Below, in pieces: positions 34,203 through 41,975 of a DNA stretch of 54,230 nucleotides. Both the position numbers and the translations under genes were made by a program. Where the stretch lies: NCBI GenBank assembly GCA_902802305.1, contig CADCLG010000013.1, positions 69,566-123,795 on the forward strand, written 5' to 3'. Under the pieces are notes generated by a model. It ran no database searches, was not told where the DNA came from, and saw nothing but the letters and a program-made list of their open reading frames with translations. Source of the DNA: an uncultured Spirochaetaceae bacterium (GTDB lineage: Bacteria; Spirochaetota; Spirochaetia; Treponematales; Treponemataceae). Every line of letters begins with the position of its first letter. Position 1 is the first letter of the stretch.

Positions 34203-35534
34203 ATGCGCCAATTCTATCTTGGCAGGAACAGTTCTGGCTATTACAGGGTTTATTTCATAGACCCTGTAACAGGTATCCGCGATTCTGGAAAAAGCACTCA
34301 CACTAAAGACAAAGTTGAAGCTACTATGATTGCAACATCCTGGTTGCAAAATGGGGTTCCTGATTGTCGAAGTAATTCCCGTTTTTTTTCAAATCCCACT
34401 TCTTTAATTCCAATCAACTTAAAAAACATGGTGGAGCATCTTTCGGAAGATGATGCCCGGATTGTGTTTTCTCTTCTTTGTGAGAAGTTTGATTCTCTAG
34501 CTTCTCTTTCTTACTCTCAACATCCAAATCATTTAAAATCAAAAACTCAAAATGAAGCAGGCATTAAGCTCTCTGAATTTCTCATCTCTTTTTGGGATTA
34601 TGAAACAAGTGATTTTATTAAACGCTATCTTGCAAAAGGCAAACAGATGTCCAGAAAACATACTGACAACATGAAAAGTCTTGCAAAGAATTACTGGCTT
34701 CCTTATTTTGGCGAAGACAAGCTTATTGAAGATTTGGATGAAGAAGAACTTGAAGATTTCTTTTTCTATCTTTTTTCTGAACGTGGACTTAAAGGTGGTA
34801 CTGTAAACAAAGCTATTAACTGTGGTAGCCGGGCTTTGCGTTATCTTTTTGAAAAGCACAAGATTCCTTCAAACCCTATGGCTGGCATTGAGCGTTACGG
34901 AACGGATGAACTCAAACGAGGTATTCCAACTGAGTCGGAAGTAAAAGCCCTTTTGAATCTAGAATGGAATAATCCTGTTGGAAAACTTGCTTTTGAACTT
35001 GCGGCTTATTGTGGCTTGCGAGCTGGGGAAATCAGCGGACTTCGTGTATGTGATATTGATCTTGAAGCAGAAATTATTCATGTACGTCACAGCTGGAGCG
35101 AGATGGATGGATTGAAATCAACTAAAAATACTGATGAGCGTGATGTCCCAATTGATCGCTTTATTGCTGTAAGGCTTTTAAACAGAGCTCGTGAAAATCC
35201 ACTTTACTCTGATACAAGTTATGCCTTCTTTAGCAACGTAAAACCCGAACAGCCTTTCTGGCCGTCTTACTACCAGGATAGTTTTTATGAAGCTATGGCA
35301 GAAATTGGCATAAGTGAGGAACAGCGAAAAGAACGCAATATTGTATTCCACAGCTTGCGACATTTCTGTGCAACTATTCTTTCTCAGCGTACAGACATGA
35401 AAACTGTTCAGGCAATTCTTGGCCACAGAAGTGAAAAGATGTCTATTCACTACTCTGACCATGACACAGAAGAAAAATTAAGCAACATTAAAATCATCAT
35501 GCAGGATGCTTGGAAAAACTATAAGACTGCTTAA
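34203..35534 (+). CDS. Tyrosine recombinase / integrase
   Basis: The ATG at 34203 follows AGGAGG by 6 bp; the longer frame from 34152 has no ribosome site. 443 residues. N-terminal arm-type region (FYLGRNSSGYYRVYFID), then a SAM-like core-binding domain (residues about 110-230), then the catalytic domain. The latter has GLRAGEISGLRV (first Arg), HSLRHFCATIL (HxxR), LGHRS and the nucleophile Tyr in SIHYSDH. All catalytic residues seem present. It should integrate or excise the island at the neighbouring tRNA-Arg gene. The next gene is a small ORF with its own ribosome site. Confidence 0.92.
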   Translation: MRQFYLGRNSSGYYRVYFIDPVTGIRDSGKSTHTKDKVEATMIATSWLQNGVPDCRSNSRFFSNPTSLIPINLKNMVEHLSEDDARIVFSLLCEKFDSLASLSYSQHPNHLKSKTQNEAGIKLSEFLISFWDYETSDFIKRYLAKGKQMSRKHTDNMKSLAKNYWLPYFGEDKLIEDLDEEELEDFFFYLFSERGLKGGTVNKAINCGSRALRYLFEKHKIPSNPMAGIERYGTDELKRGIPTESEVKALLNLEWNNPVGKLAFELAAYCGLRAGEISGLRVCDIDLEAEIIHVRHSWSEMDGLKSTKNTDERDVPIDRFIAVRLLNRARENPLYSDTSYAFFSNVKPEQPFWPSYYQDSFYEAMAEIGISEEQRKERNIVFHSLRHFCATILSQRTDMKTVQAILGHRSEKMSIHYSDHDTEEKLSNIKIIMQDAWKNYKTA

Positions 35535-35551
35535 GAAAAACGGAGGGGTCA

Positions 35552-35602
35552 ATGAAAAACAAAACCTGGTACCTGGGAACTATACTCTGTGCCGATAAAT
35601 AA
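35552..35602 (+). CDS. Possible 16-residue peptide ORF
   Basis: A short frame MKNKTWYLGTILCADK follows a strong GGAGGGG site by about 4 bp, 18 bp after the integrase stop and 15 bp before the next gene. It is too short to assign. It could be a leader peptide or a remnant of a larger gene. Confidence 0.25.
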   Translation: MKNKTWYLGTILCADK

Positions 35603-35616
35603 AGTGAGGTGAATAT

Positions 35617-35868
35617 ATGAAAAGAAACCGTTATAAGGAAATTGATGAAATGGCTTACGAGATTTTTAAATACTTTAAAGAAAAAGCCAGAGAACATCGT
35701 TATGGCGATATAACTGTGACGCTAACCATGCATGATGGTTACCCGGTTAAAATAACTAAAAGAGTTGGCATACCTATAAAAATGGATCCAATTACAAATA
35801 AATCTATTCTAGAAGAAAAATCAGGAGTTTTTAAAAATCAGGATACTCCTTCTGAAAAGATAACATAA
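35617..35868 (+). CDS. Small hypothetical protein between integrase and primase
   Basis: 83 residues, basic at the N terminus, with GAGGTG about 7 bp before the ATG. The middle (GDITVTLTMHDGYPVKITKR) resembles the short beta element of small YezD/DUF2292-like proteins (strand, DG turn, strand, then basic residues), but similarity is weak. It lies 19 bp before the primase gene on the same strand. Small proteins in this position on integrative elements are often regulators or excision helpers; that is inference here. Confidence 0.5.
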   Translation: MKRNRYKEIDEMAYEIFKYFKEKAREHRYGDITVTLTMHDGYPVKITKRVGIPIKMDPITNKSILEEKSGVFKNQDTPSEKIT

Positions 35869-35887
35869 TAGCCTAAAGGGAGGGCAA

Positions 35888-37357
35888 ATGAAAATAAATG
35901 AAACAAATCTTACATCGCAGCAAAAACAGGCATTGTTTGCTTTTGCAAAGGATTTAAAAGCAAATAAGTATGTTACTGGTGAAATGCAATTTACGGATAT
36001 CACAAACTGTGATTATTTTTTGAAGGCTTACGGAGATTCTATCCGCTATTGCAGTAAATGGAAAAAGTTCTTGTTATGGAATGGGACCTGTTGGGAAATT
36101 GATGATGAAGACAGAGTTTCTGCAATGTACAAAAGTTTTATTCACGAAATGTACAGAGTTCTTAGAGTTATCACCGACATAAAATTGCAGTCAGATTTTG
36201 AAAAACATATTATGAGAAGTGAAAACTATAAACGCATATTAGCTGCAATCGGAATTATGACTATGACCGAATCCATAAGAATTAAAAGCGATAGAATGGA
36301 TTTGGAACATTACCTTTTTAATGCAGATAAACTTACAATCAATCTAAGAACTGGAGAATGTTTTTCGCCAGATAAGGAACAGCTCATTACAAAAAAGAGC
36401 AACTTCATTTATGACAAGAATGCACAGTGTCCTATCTGGAATATGTTTTTGAAACAGATTTTTAATAACGATACTGAGCTTATTCGTTTTGTTCAAAAGG
36501 CAATGGGATATTCTTTAAGTGGTGATATGTCTGAGCAGTGTATGTTTTTTCTTTATGGCAACGGTGCAAATGGAAAGTCTACATTTTTAAATGTTCTGGA
36601 ATATTTGTTTGGAAATTACGCCAATGCTGCAGGAACAGAAACCTTTATGAAAAAGCCATCTGAACAGTCAAATGACCTTGCCAGACTAAAAGGAGCCAGA
36701 CTTGTTACTACAAGTGAAGCTGAACAGGGAAAAACTCTAAGTGAAAGCTTGATAAAGCAAATTACTGGCGGCGATAAGATTACAGCCAGATTCCTTTACG
36801 GAGAGTTTTTTGACTTTAATCCAACTTTCAAGATTTTTATGGCAACAAACCATAAGCCAAAAATTAAGGGTGGCGACAATGGCATCTGGCGAAGAATCAA
36901 GATGATACCTTTTACTGTAACAATTCCACCAGAAAAACGAGACAAACATCTTACTGAAAAACTGATTGCCGAAAACTCTGGTATTTTAAACTGGCTTTTG
37001 CAAGGCTACAAGCTTTGGGAAAAAGAAGGTCTTAGCAATGAGCCACAAGCCGTTTCTGAGGCAATTGCAGGCTACAGAGATGATATGGATAGCATTCAAA
37101 ACTTTATTACGGATTGTCTCGAAATTGATGCAAGCCAGAAGTGCCGCTTAGACAACACAGTTTTGTACACAGCTTATGAAAAGTGGTGTGTCAGAAACAA
37201 TGAACTAAAAATGAGTCACAAATGGCTTAGCACTCAGATGCAGGAAAAAGGGTTTCAAAAGCGATTAAGCAATGGTTCTCGTTTTTGGCCGGGATTAGAT
37301 ATCCGCCCGGAATGGCGAAAATACCTGACTCAACAAAACTCTACCCCACAAGCATAA
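35888..37357 (+). CDS. Phage/plasmid primase-helicase, D5/P4 family
   Basis: 489 residues. The N-terminal part is a D5_N-type region (FLKAYGDSIRYCSKWKKFLL, then WNGTCWEIDD). It is followed by an SF3 helicase with Walker A YGNGANGKSTF, a Walker B-like segment (RLKGARLVTTSEAEQGK) and sensor-type FMATNHKPKI, plus the C-terminal winged-helix-like region usual for TIGR01613. It lacks an N-terminal primase catalytic domain, so the primase may be supplied by the host or another gene. It probably starts element replication. AGGGAGGG lies just before the ATG. Two broken relatives are found at 52,928-53,990. Confidence 0.88.
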   Translation: MKINETNLTSQQKQALFAFAKDLKANKYVTGEMQFTDITNCDYFLKAYGDSIRYCSKWKKFLLWNGTCWEIDDEDRVSAMYKSFIHEMYRVLRVITDIKLQSDFEKHIMRSENYKRILAAIGIMTMTESIRIKSDRMDLEHYLFNADKLTINLRTGECFSPDKEQLITKKSNFIYDKNAQCPIWNMFLKQIFNNDTELIRFVQKAMGYSLSGDMSEQCMFFLYGNGANGKSTFLNVLEYLFGNYANAAGTETFMKKPSEQSNDLARLKGARLVTTSEAEQGKTLSESLIKQITGGDKITARFLYGEFFDFNPTFKIFMATNHKPKIKGGDNGIWRRIKMIPFTVTIPPEKRDKHLTEKLIAENSGILNWLLQGYKLWEKEGLSNEPQAVSEAIAGYRDDMDSIQNFITDCLEIDASQKCRLDNTVLYTAYEKWCVRNNELKMSHKWLSTQMQEKGFQKRLSNGSRFWPGLDIRPEWRKYLTQQNSTPQA

Positions 37358-37480
37358 AGTGTGAATTAGGAAAATCGGAGAGGGTTTGGAGGCTTTTTTT
37401 ACTTGCTCTAATAATTTTTTTAACAGTGCCATTCCTTGACATCATAACATATTATAATAATGACAATATAAGGGGGACAT

Positions 37481-38116
37481 ATGAGGTGCAATATTGCATA
37501 TTATCTGGATCATGATTTTGAGAATATGAATGCGGTAGGTTTTCTTCTTGAATTTAGAAAAAGGATAAAACCTTTGAATGCTGTTTTTACAGGTTGTGAC
37601 GATACGTCATATACAGACATTTCTAAGGTAAATATTCAAACTGGTTGGATGATTTACTGTTATGACGAGGACTACGAAACAGCTTTTTCTGGCGGACATT
37701 GTTTTAGTATTCATCTCTATGATAGAGGAAAAAAAAGAGGCTGGAATATTACTGTTAATGACAAGACTATAGATTTATGGATAGATGACGACGAACTTGG
37801 TTTTTCTCCTGACCGACGATGGAGAAGTTTTACTGAAAATTATAAGAATAATACTGATAAAACTGTTGAAAATCGGATAAATAAAACTTTACAGGAAATT
37901 AAAGATTATATTATACCTGTTTTTCATTGCACAAAAATAATAGCGGTTGGTGACCAGGGAGATTATCAAGAGTTTGAACTTGATATGGAAAACGGAAAAA
38001 CTATTGATGAAGCCTTGCAGAATGAAAAGGTTAATAAAGAATACCATGTAAAAATCTATAAACATGGTAGTTCTGAGGCATTTTCTGACAAAGACTGTTT
38101 GGAATTGCCTGTCTGA
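37481..38116 (+). CDS. Hypothetical protein (island cargo)
   Basis: 211 residues, acidic, no signal peptide or membrane segment. AAGGGGGA precedes the ATG. I do not recognise a family. The first half has Cys, His and aromatic residues in a beta-rich context (VNIQTGWMIYCYDEDYETAF, FSIHLYDRGKKRGWNI) and the second half is charged and helical. It stands alone between the primase gene and the decayed methyltransferase chimera. A role as an island-specific effector cannot be excluded. Confidence 0.55.
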   Translation: MRCNIAYYLDHDFENMNAVGFLLEFRKRIKPLNAVFTGCDDTSYTDISKVNIQTGWMIYCYDEDYETAFSGGHCFSIHLYDRGKKRGWNITVNDKTIDLWIDDDELGFSPDRRWRSFTENYKNNTDKTVENRINKTLQEIKDYIIPVFHCTKIIAVGDQGDYQEFELDMENGKTIDEALQNEKVNKEYHVKIYKHGSSEAFSDKDCLELPV

Positions 38117-38171
38117 ATGTGTGAGCTTTAATAAGGAATTCTGACTTTTTACACTAAAAAATTGGATAATG

Positions 38172-38180
38172 TGGTATAAT
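38172..38180 (+). promoter_or_regulatory. Extended -10 promoter ahead of the cargo cassette
   Basis: TGGTATAAT matches the TG-N-TATAAT extended -10 element; no good -35 box is seen 17 bp upstream (CACTAA). It lies 54 bp before the ATG of the chimeric pseudogene and could also drive the cassette that follows. Confidence 0.5.
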
Positions 38181-38233
38181 ATTATACTTGATATAGAAAT
38201 AATTGTGTTTGAAGTAAAAAACGAGGAATTAAA

Positions 38234-38874
38234 ATGTCAGAAGCCACAAAAGATTTTTTCAAACTTCATAGTCAAATAATAGAACAGTTCAAAGCTTTTT
38301 CTCAGAGCTTTGTTGATATTGAAGATCCTCAAATCTTAAAAGAATTAGAAAAATATGGTAATGATAAATCTATGTGGCCAGAGCCTCTGATTCAGTTTAA
38401 TCCATCTTATCAAGAAGGATCGGCATTTTCTGATTTAATTTCTGAAGGGCTCACAAATCTTTACAACCTTTATTATCAGGAAAATCTGGACATTAAGGCT
38501 GTAATCAAAACCGCAAAATGTTCAGAAGAAGATGCTGCCTGGGGTATAAACGAAATCCAGATAATGCACAGCATCCAGGTAGAATACGGCATGGCAGGAG
38601 CCTCCGCTTACGGCTGGAACGATATCATATTAAATCACGGCTTTTATGACCTAGAGTTCCTCCCAGAAAACGACCGCCATCGCTACACTGCCTGCCGAGA
38701 AGTCCGCAAAGAAATCATGAGCCGCCTCCTAAAACTCAACAACACCTGCCATCAGCAAGAAATCGGAGCAGCTTCGTTGACGAGAATGGAAAGCTTATAA
38801 AGAAAGATTCTAGAAAAGGTAAGAAAGCAAATAAGAAAATACAGGAAAATAATCAGCCTAGTTTGTTTGATTAG
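38234..38874 (+). pseudogene. Chimeric remnant: DUF1998-type helicase N terminus joined to PglX-like methyltransferase C terminus
   Basis: The open frame (38234-38800, 188 codons) seems to be two fused gene ends. Residues about 20-75 (FSQSFVDIEDPQI ... WPEPLIQFNPSYQEG ... LISEGLTNLY) resemble the start of large DEAD/DEAH helicases of the DUF1998 type. From about residue 124 (SAYGWNDI, then NDRHRYTACREVRKEIMSRL and LLKLNNTCHQQE) it resembles the extreme C terminus of BREX/DISARM-type N6-adenine methyltransferases. GC content rises sharply at about 38,570, where the second part begins. After 38,775 the frame shifts by one; the shifted frame continues to QPSLFD and a stop at 38872-38874, a typical end for such methylases. 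Family matches are from memory. Confidence 0.55.
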
Positions 38875-38886
38875 AGGAGATAATTT

Positions 38887-39819
38887 GTGGAAAAAATAGC
38901 ATATCATTACACAACCATAAATGGTTTTTACTCTATCGTGAAAGACAAACGCCTTTTATTGACCAGTTTAAGAAACATGAATGATCCATCTGAAGGTGGA
39001 TATTCTGTAGACACATTTATGGTTGATTACAAAGAAATTGAAAGTCAATATGGGAGCAAATATCCTTTTTTAACTATATTAAAAGAGCAGGCAGAACAAC
39101 ATCAAGAAGAGTTTAAGGAAGTATGTAATATGCCTACAGAACCATATAGCACATGTTTCAGCCGAAAACGGGATAGTCTTTCTCATTGGGAAAGATATTC
39201 TCAGGGAATGACGGGAATATGTATAGGCTTTGACTTAGACGTACTTTATAGTATTAATCTGCCCATGCTAGAAGCTTTTTCAATCAAAGAAATATCTTAT
39301 GATAAAGAATCTAGAAAAAATAGAATCTTTGAAGGTCTAAAAAAGTATTATGAACAAATTAAGCAAAACACAAAAGAACCTGATGACAATAAGATTTGTG
39401 ATATATTGAAAATCAAAGGATATACACATTTGGCGGCAACATACCAATCTATTCTTTATTTTGTTAAAGAAAATTATTGGAATGAAGAGGCAGAAATTCG
39501 TCTTTTATATGATGATTGTTCTTGGCATAATAAAATTAGATTGTTTAAGCAAATAGAAGATACATGGAAAATCAAAATTACAGATAAGGCCGAACAATGG
39601 CATGATCTTAGTGGTCTAGCAAATAAGGAATTTGTTATTTTTTCAACAATAAGATCTTGTCGATATTTAAATCTTGATGAAGATTGGACTTCAAAGCTTA
39701 TACCTGAAATTATAATTGGTCCGTTTTCACGGCAAAATAGTTCTGAATTGAATGATTTTATAGTGGATTCAGGATTAAAAGAAACAAAGGTTTTAAAATC
39801 AGAAATAAAGATTCGGTAA
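38887..39819 (+). CDS. DUF2971 domain protein
   Basis: 310 residues from a GTG start with GAGGAG 8 bp upstream. The N-terminal HYTTINGFYSIVKDKRLLLT, LRNMNDPSEG and CFSRKRDSLSHWERYSQGMT are typical DUF2971 text (PF11185), a family of unknown activity common in mobile and defence-rich regions. The conserved His, Asn-Asp-Pro and Ser-x-x-Trp residues suggest an enzyme-like pocket. It is the first gene of the tight cassette; the UvrD-like helicase starts 17 bp downstream. It could be a sensor or effector of the system; that is inference. Confidence 0.75.
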   Translation: MEKIAYHYTTINGFYSIVKDKRLLLTSLRNMNDPSEGGYSVDTFMVDYKEIESQYGSKYPFLTILKEQAEQHQEEFKEVCNMPTEPYSTCFSRKRDSLSHWERYSQGMTGICIGFDLDVLYSINLPMLEAFSIKEISYDKESRKNRIFEGLKKYYEQIKQNTKEPDDNKICDILKIKGYTHLAATYQSILYFVKENYWNEEAEIRLLYDDCSWHNKIRLFKQIEDTWKIKITDKAEQWHDLSGLANKEFVIFSTIRSCRYLNLDEDWTSKLIPEIIIGPFSRQNSSELNDFIVDSGLKETKVLKSEIKIR

Positions 39820-39836
39820 TCTAAGAGGATAAAAAA

Positions 39837-41954
39837 ATGGCAACAGATTTGGAACAAGTAAATAGGCTAAAAACTCTCAATGGTACAGATCCAGCTCTCT
39901 TTGTTCTTGCGATTTATTCATACATTGAATATTACTGTAAAAAAGAATTAGGTGAAGAAAACTGGAATAATGAAACTCCTTTTTTTAGAATTCTGAAAGA
40001 TTTTAGATATCAAAAACAACCAAATCTTGATTATATTGAACGACGTGAATTAAATGAAAATATTTCAAGTCTGATAGAAGGACATATTATAACAAACGGT
40101 ATACGTCATCAGTTTGATCCTTTGTCAAAGGAGGAAGTTACAGCCCATGTAGAACAGTTCTTAAAATTCGCCAAGACTTTTAACCTCCCAAATTATGGTA
40201 TACTAAAAACTCTTGATGATAAAAAACTTTGGGATAGTCGCAAAAATCCAGAAGAAACAGCAAAAGAACTTCGTGAACTTAATCAAAAGATTGAAACACT
40301 TACAAAAGAAAATGCAAATCAGATTGATATTGCAAAATATAATGAGCTTTCTCGTGAGTTAAAATCACTTCAGTCAGAATTAGAAGAAAGGGAATCCTTC
40401 AAATTAAAAGTTGCAAAAAGAAATGATGATTTGAGAAGAGAAAACTTTGAAAAGAATAACCGGATAAAAGAACTCGAACAGTTGTTGGCGGATGAAAAGA
40501 AAACACAGCAGTACATTAACAATACTCTACGTCTTACAAATTATACCCGCACACGTTCAGATTACGAAAAAGAATTACTTCGATTAACTCCAGAACAGAA
40601 TCAAATTGTAAACATGATTGATTTTGGAAGTGATTATCTGATAAAAGGTTCTGCAGGAACAGGTAAATCTGTAGTTATAATGAAGTTGCTGGAAAAATTA
40701 AAAGAAACAAATAATAGAAAAATAGATAATATCAAGTTTATAACTTATACAAAGAACCTTGTAAAATACAATAAGTATGTAGCAAAGCTTTTTAATATTT
40801 CATCTGACAATGGAATGGTTGTGTCTTTGGATTCTTTCTTATGGGGACTTTTTAGCACCTATACAGAACGACCGGGTATTTATAATGGAAAAGATATAAG
40901 CAATGCGGTTACTCGAATAAATTTAACAGATTGTCCTCTTTCCAAAACAGATTTTAAAAATGAGTTAATTAAGTTTATTCTTCCTAATGCAATTACAAAG
41001 AAAGAATACTGTGAAGATGTAATAGAACGGAAAGGAATGTTAGTTCCTCTAAAGAAAGTTGTGCGAGAAAAGGTATGGGAATACTGTGAAAAATGCTTTG
41101 AATTACTTGAAGCACGAAGCACATTAAATGCAGATTATTGTTTTTATAAATATGCGGTTGCAATAAAAGAAGGGCAATTTGATTTTAAGGATGAACAATT
41201 ATTAGACTACCTTATCATCGATGAAGTTCAGGACTTGAATGCTGCAAAACTTATAATTTGCAAAAGTCTTGTTAAGAAGAGCCTTATCATGGCAGGTGAC
41301 AATGATCAGTCAATATTTGGTTTAGGTTTTAGCTGGAAATCTGCTGGAATTAATATTGTTGGAAAAACAAAGATTCTTCACACTAATTTTAGAAATACAA
41401 ATGAGATAAATGATGTAGCGGAAAAATATAGAGCTACAATTGTAAATAATGATATTGAAAACAGACCTCTTACTTTTAGGGTTGGACCCAAACCTGAGGT
41501 ACATTTTTTGTATTCTACAAGTGACTTTGGAAACGAAGTATTTAATTATGCAGAAATGTGCATAAAGCAGTTAGGTTATTCTCCAGAGAACATTTGTATC
41601 ATTATTAACAATCCAGCTTTAGATTTAAAGGAATCTTTACAGCAGCGGTTTAGAACTGAATTAGATGTAGATCTTAAATCAATTGATGATGAAGAGTTTT
41701 CATTTGAAGAAGAAAATGTAATCAGATATACAAGTACACGAACATCAAAAGGTTTGGATTTTCCTGTAGTTCTTTACGTACTCAACAAAACTTTGTATAG
41801 CTTTGATGGATTTGATGACGAGAATAAATCTAAGTGTAATCGCAATGCAATTTACACTGCTCTAACACGCTCAATGGATTTGCTGCATGTATTTGTTGAT
41901 AAGAATACCGAGGAACCTGAGATTAGAGACTTGATTGGAATAATAAACAACTAA
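39837..41954 (+). CDS. SF1 (UvrD/DUF2075-like) helicase with novel N-terminal region
   Basis: 705 residues. Residues 1-130 are helical and have no family I can name; 130-245 are a predicted coiled coil (LRELNQKIETLTKENANQI, LKSLQSELEERESFK). The helicase domain has Walker A KGSAGTGKS (near 272), LIIDEVQDLN (near 460), MAGDNDQSIFG, YTSTRTSKGLDFPVV (near 635) and YTALTRSMD (near 671). All SF1A motifs are seen, so it is probably active. Short spacers on both sides (17 and 21 bp) place it in one operon with the DUF2971 gene and the RecD-like gene. Confidence 0.85.
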   Translation: MATDLEQVNRLKTLNGTDPALFVLAIYSYIEYYCKKELGEENWNNETPFFRILKDFRYQKQPNLDYIERRELNENISSLIEGHIITNGIRHQFDPLSKEEVTAHVEQFLKFAKTFNLPNYGILKTLDDKKLWDSRKNPEETAKELRELNQKIETLTKENANQIDIAKYNELSRELKSLQSELEERESFKLKVAKRNDDLRRENFEKNNRIKELEQLLADEKKTQQYINNTLRLTNYTRTRSDYEKELLRLTPEQNQIVNMIDFGSDYLIKGSAGTGKSVVIMKLLEKLKETNNRKIDNIKFITYTKNLVKYNKYVAKLFNISSDNGMVVSLDSFLWGLFSTYTERPGIYNGKDISNAVTRINLTDCPLSKTDFKNELIKFILPNAITKKEYCEDVIERKGMLVPLKKVVREKVWEYCEKCFELLEARSTLNADYCFYKYAVAIKEGQFDFKDEQLLDYLIIDEVQDLNAAKLIICKSLVKKSLIMAGDNDQSIFGLGFSWKSAGINIVGKTKILHTNFRNTNEINDVAEKYRATIVNNDIENRPLTFRVGPKPEVHFLYSTSDFGNEVFNYAEMCIKQLGYSPENICIIINNPALDLKESLQQRFRTELDVDLKSIDDEEFSFEEENVIRYTSTRTSKGLDFPVVLYVLNKTLYSFDGFDDENKSKCNRNAIYTALTRSMDLLHVFVDKNTEEPEIRDLIGIINN

Positions 41955-41975
41955 AAGTATAAGGAGACGAAAATT

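Noticed and set aside
37436..37458. TTGACA followed by TATAAT before the hypothetical gene at 37481
   Set aside because: The spacing is only 11 bp, too short for a normal sigma-70 promoter.
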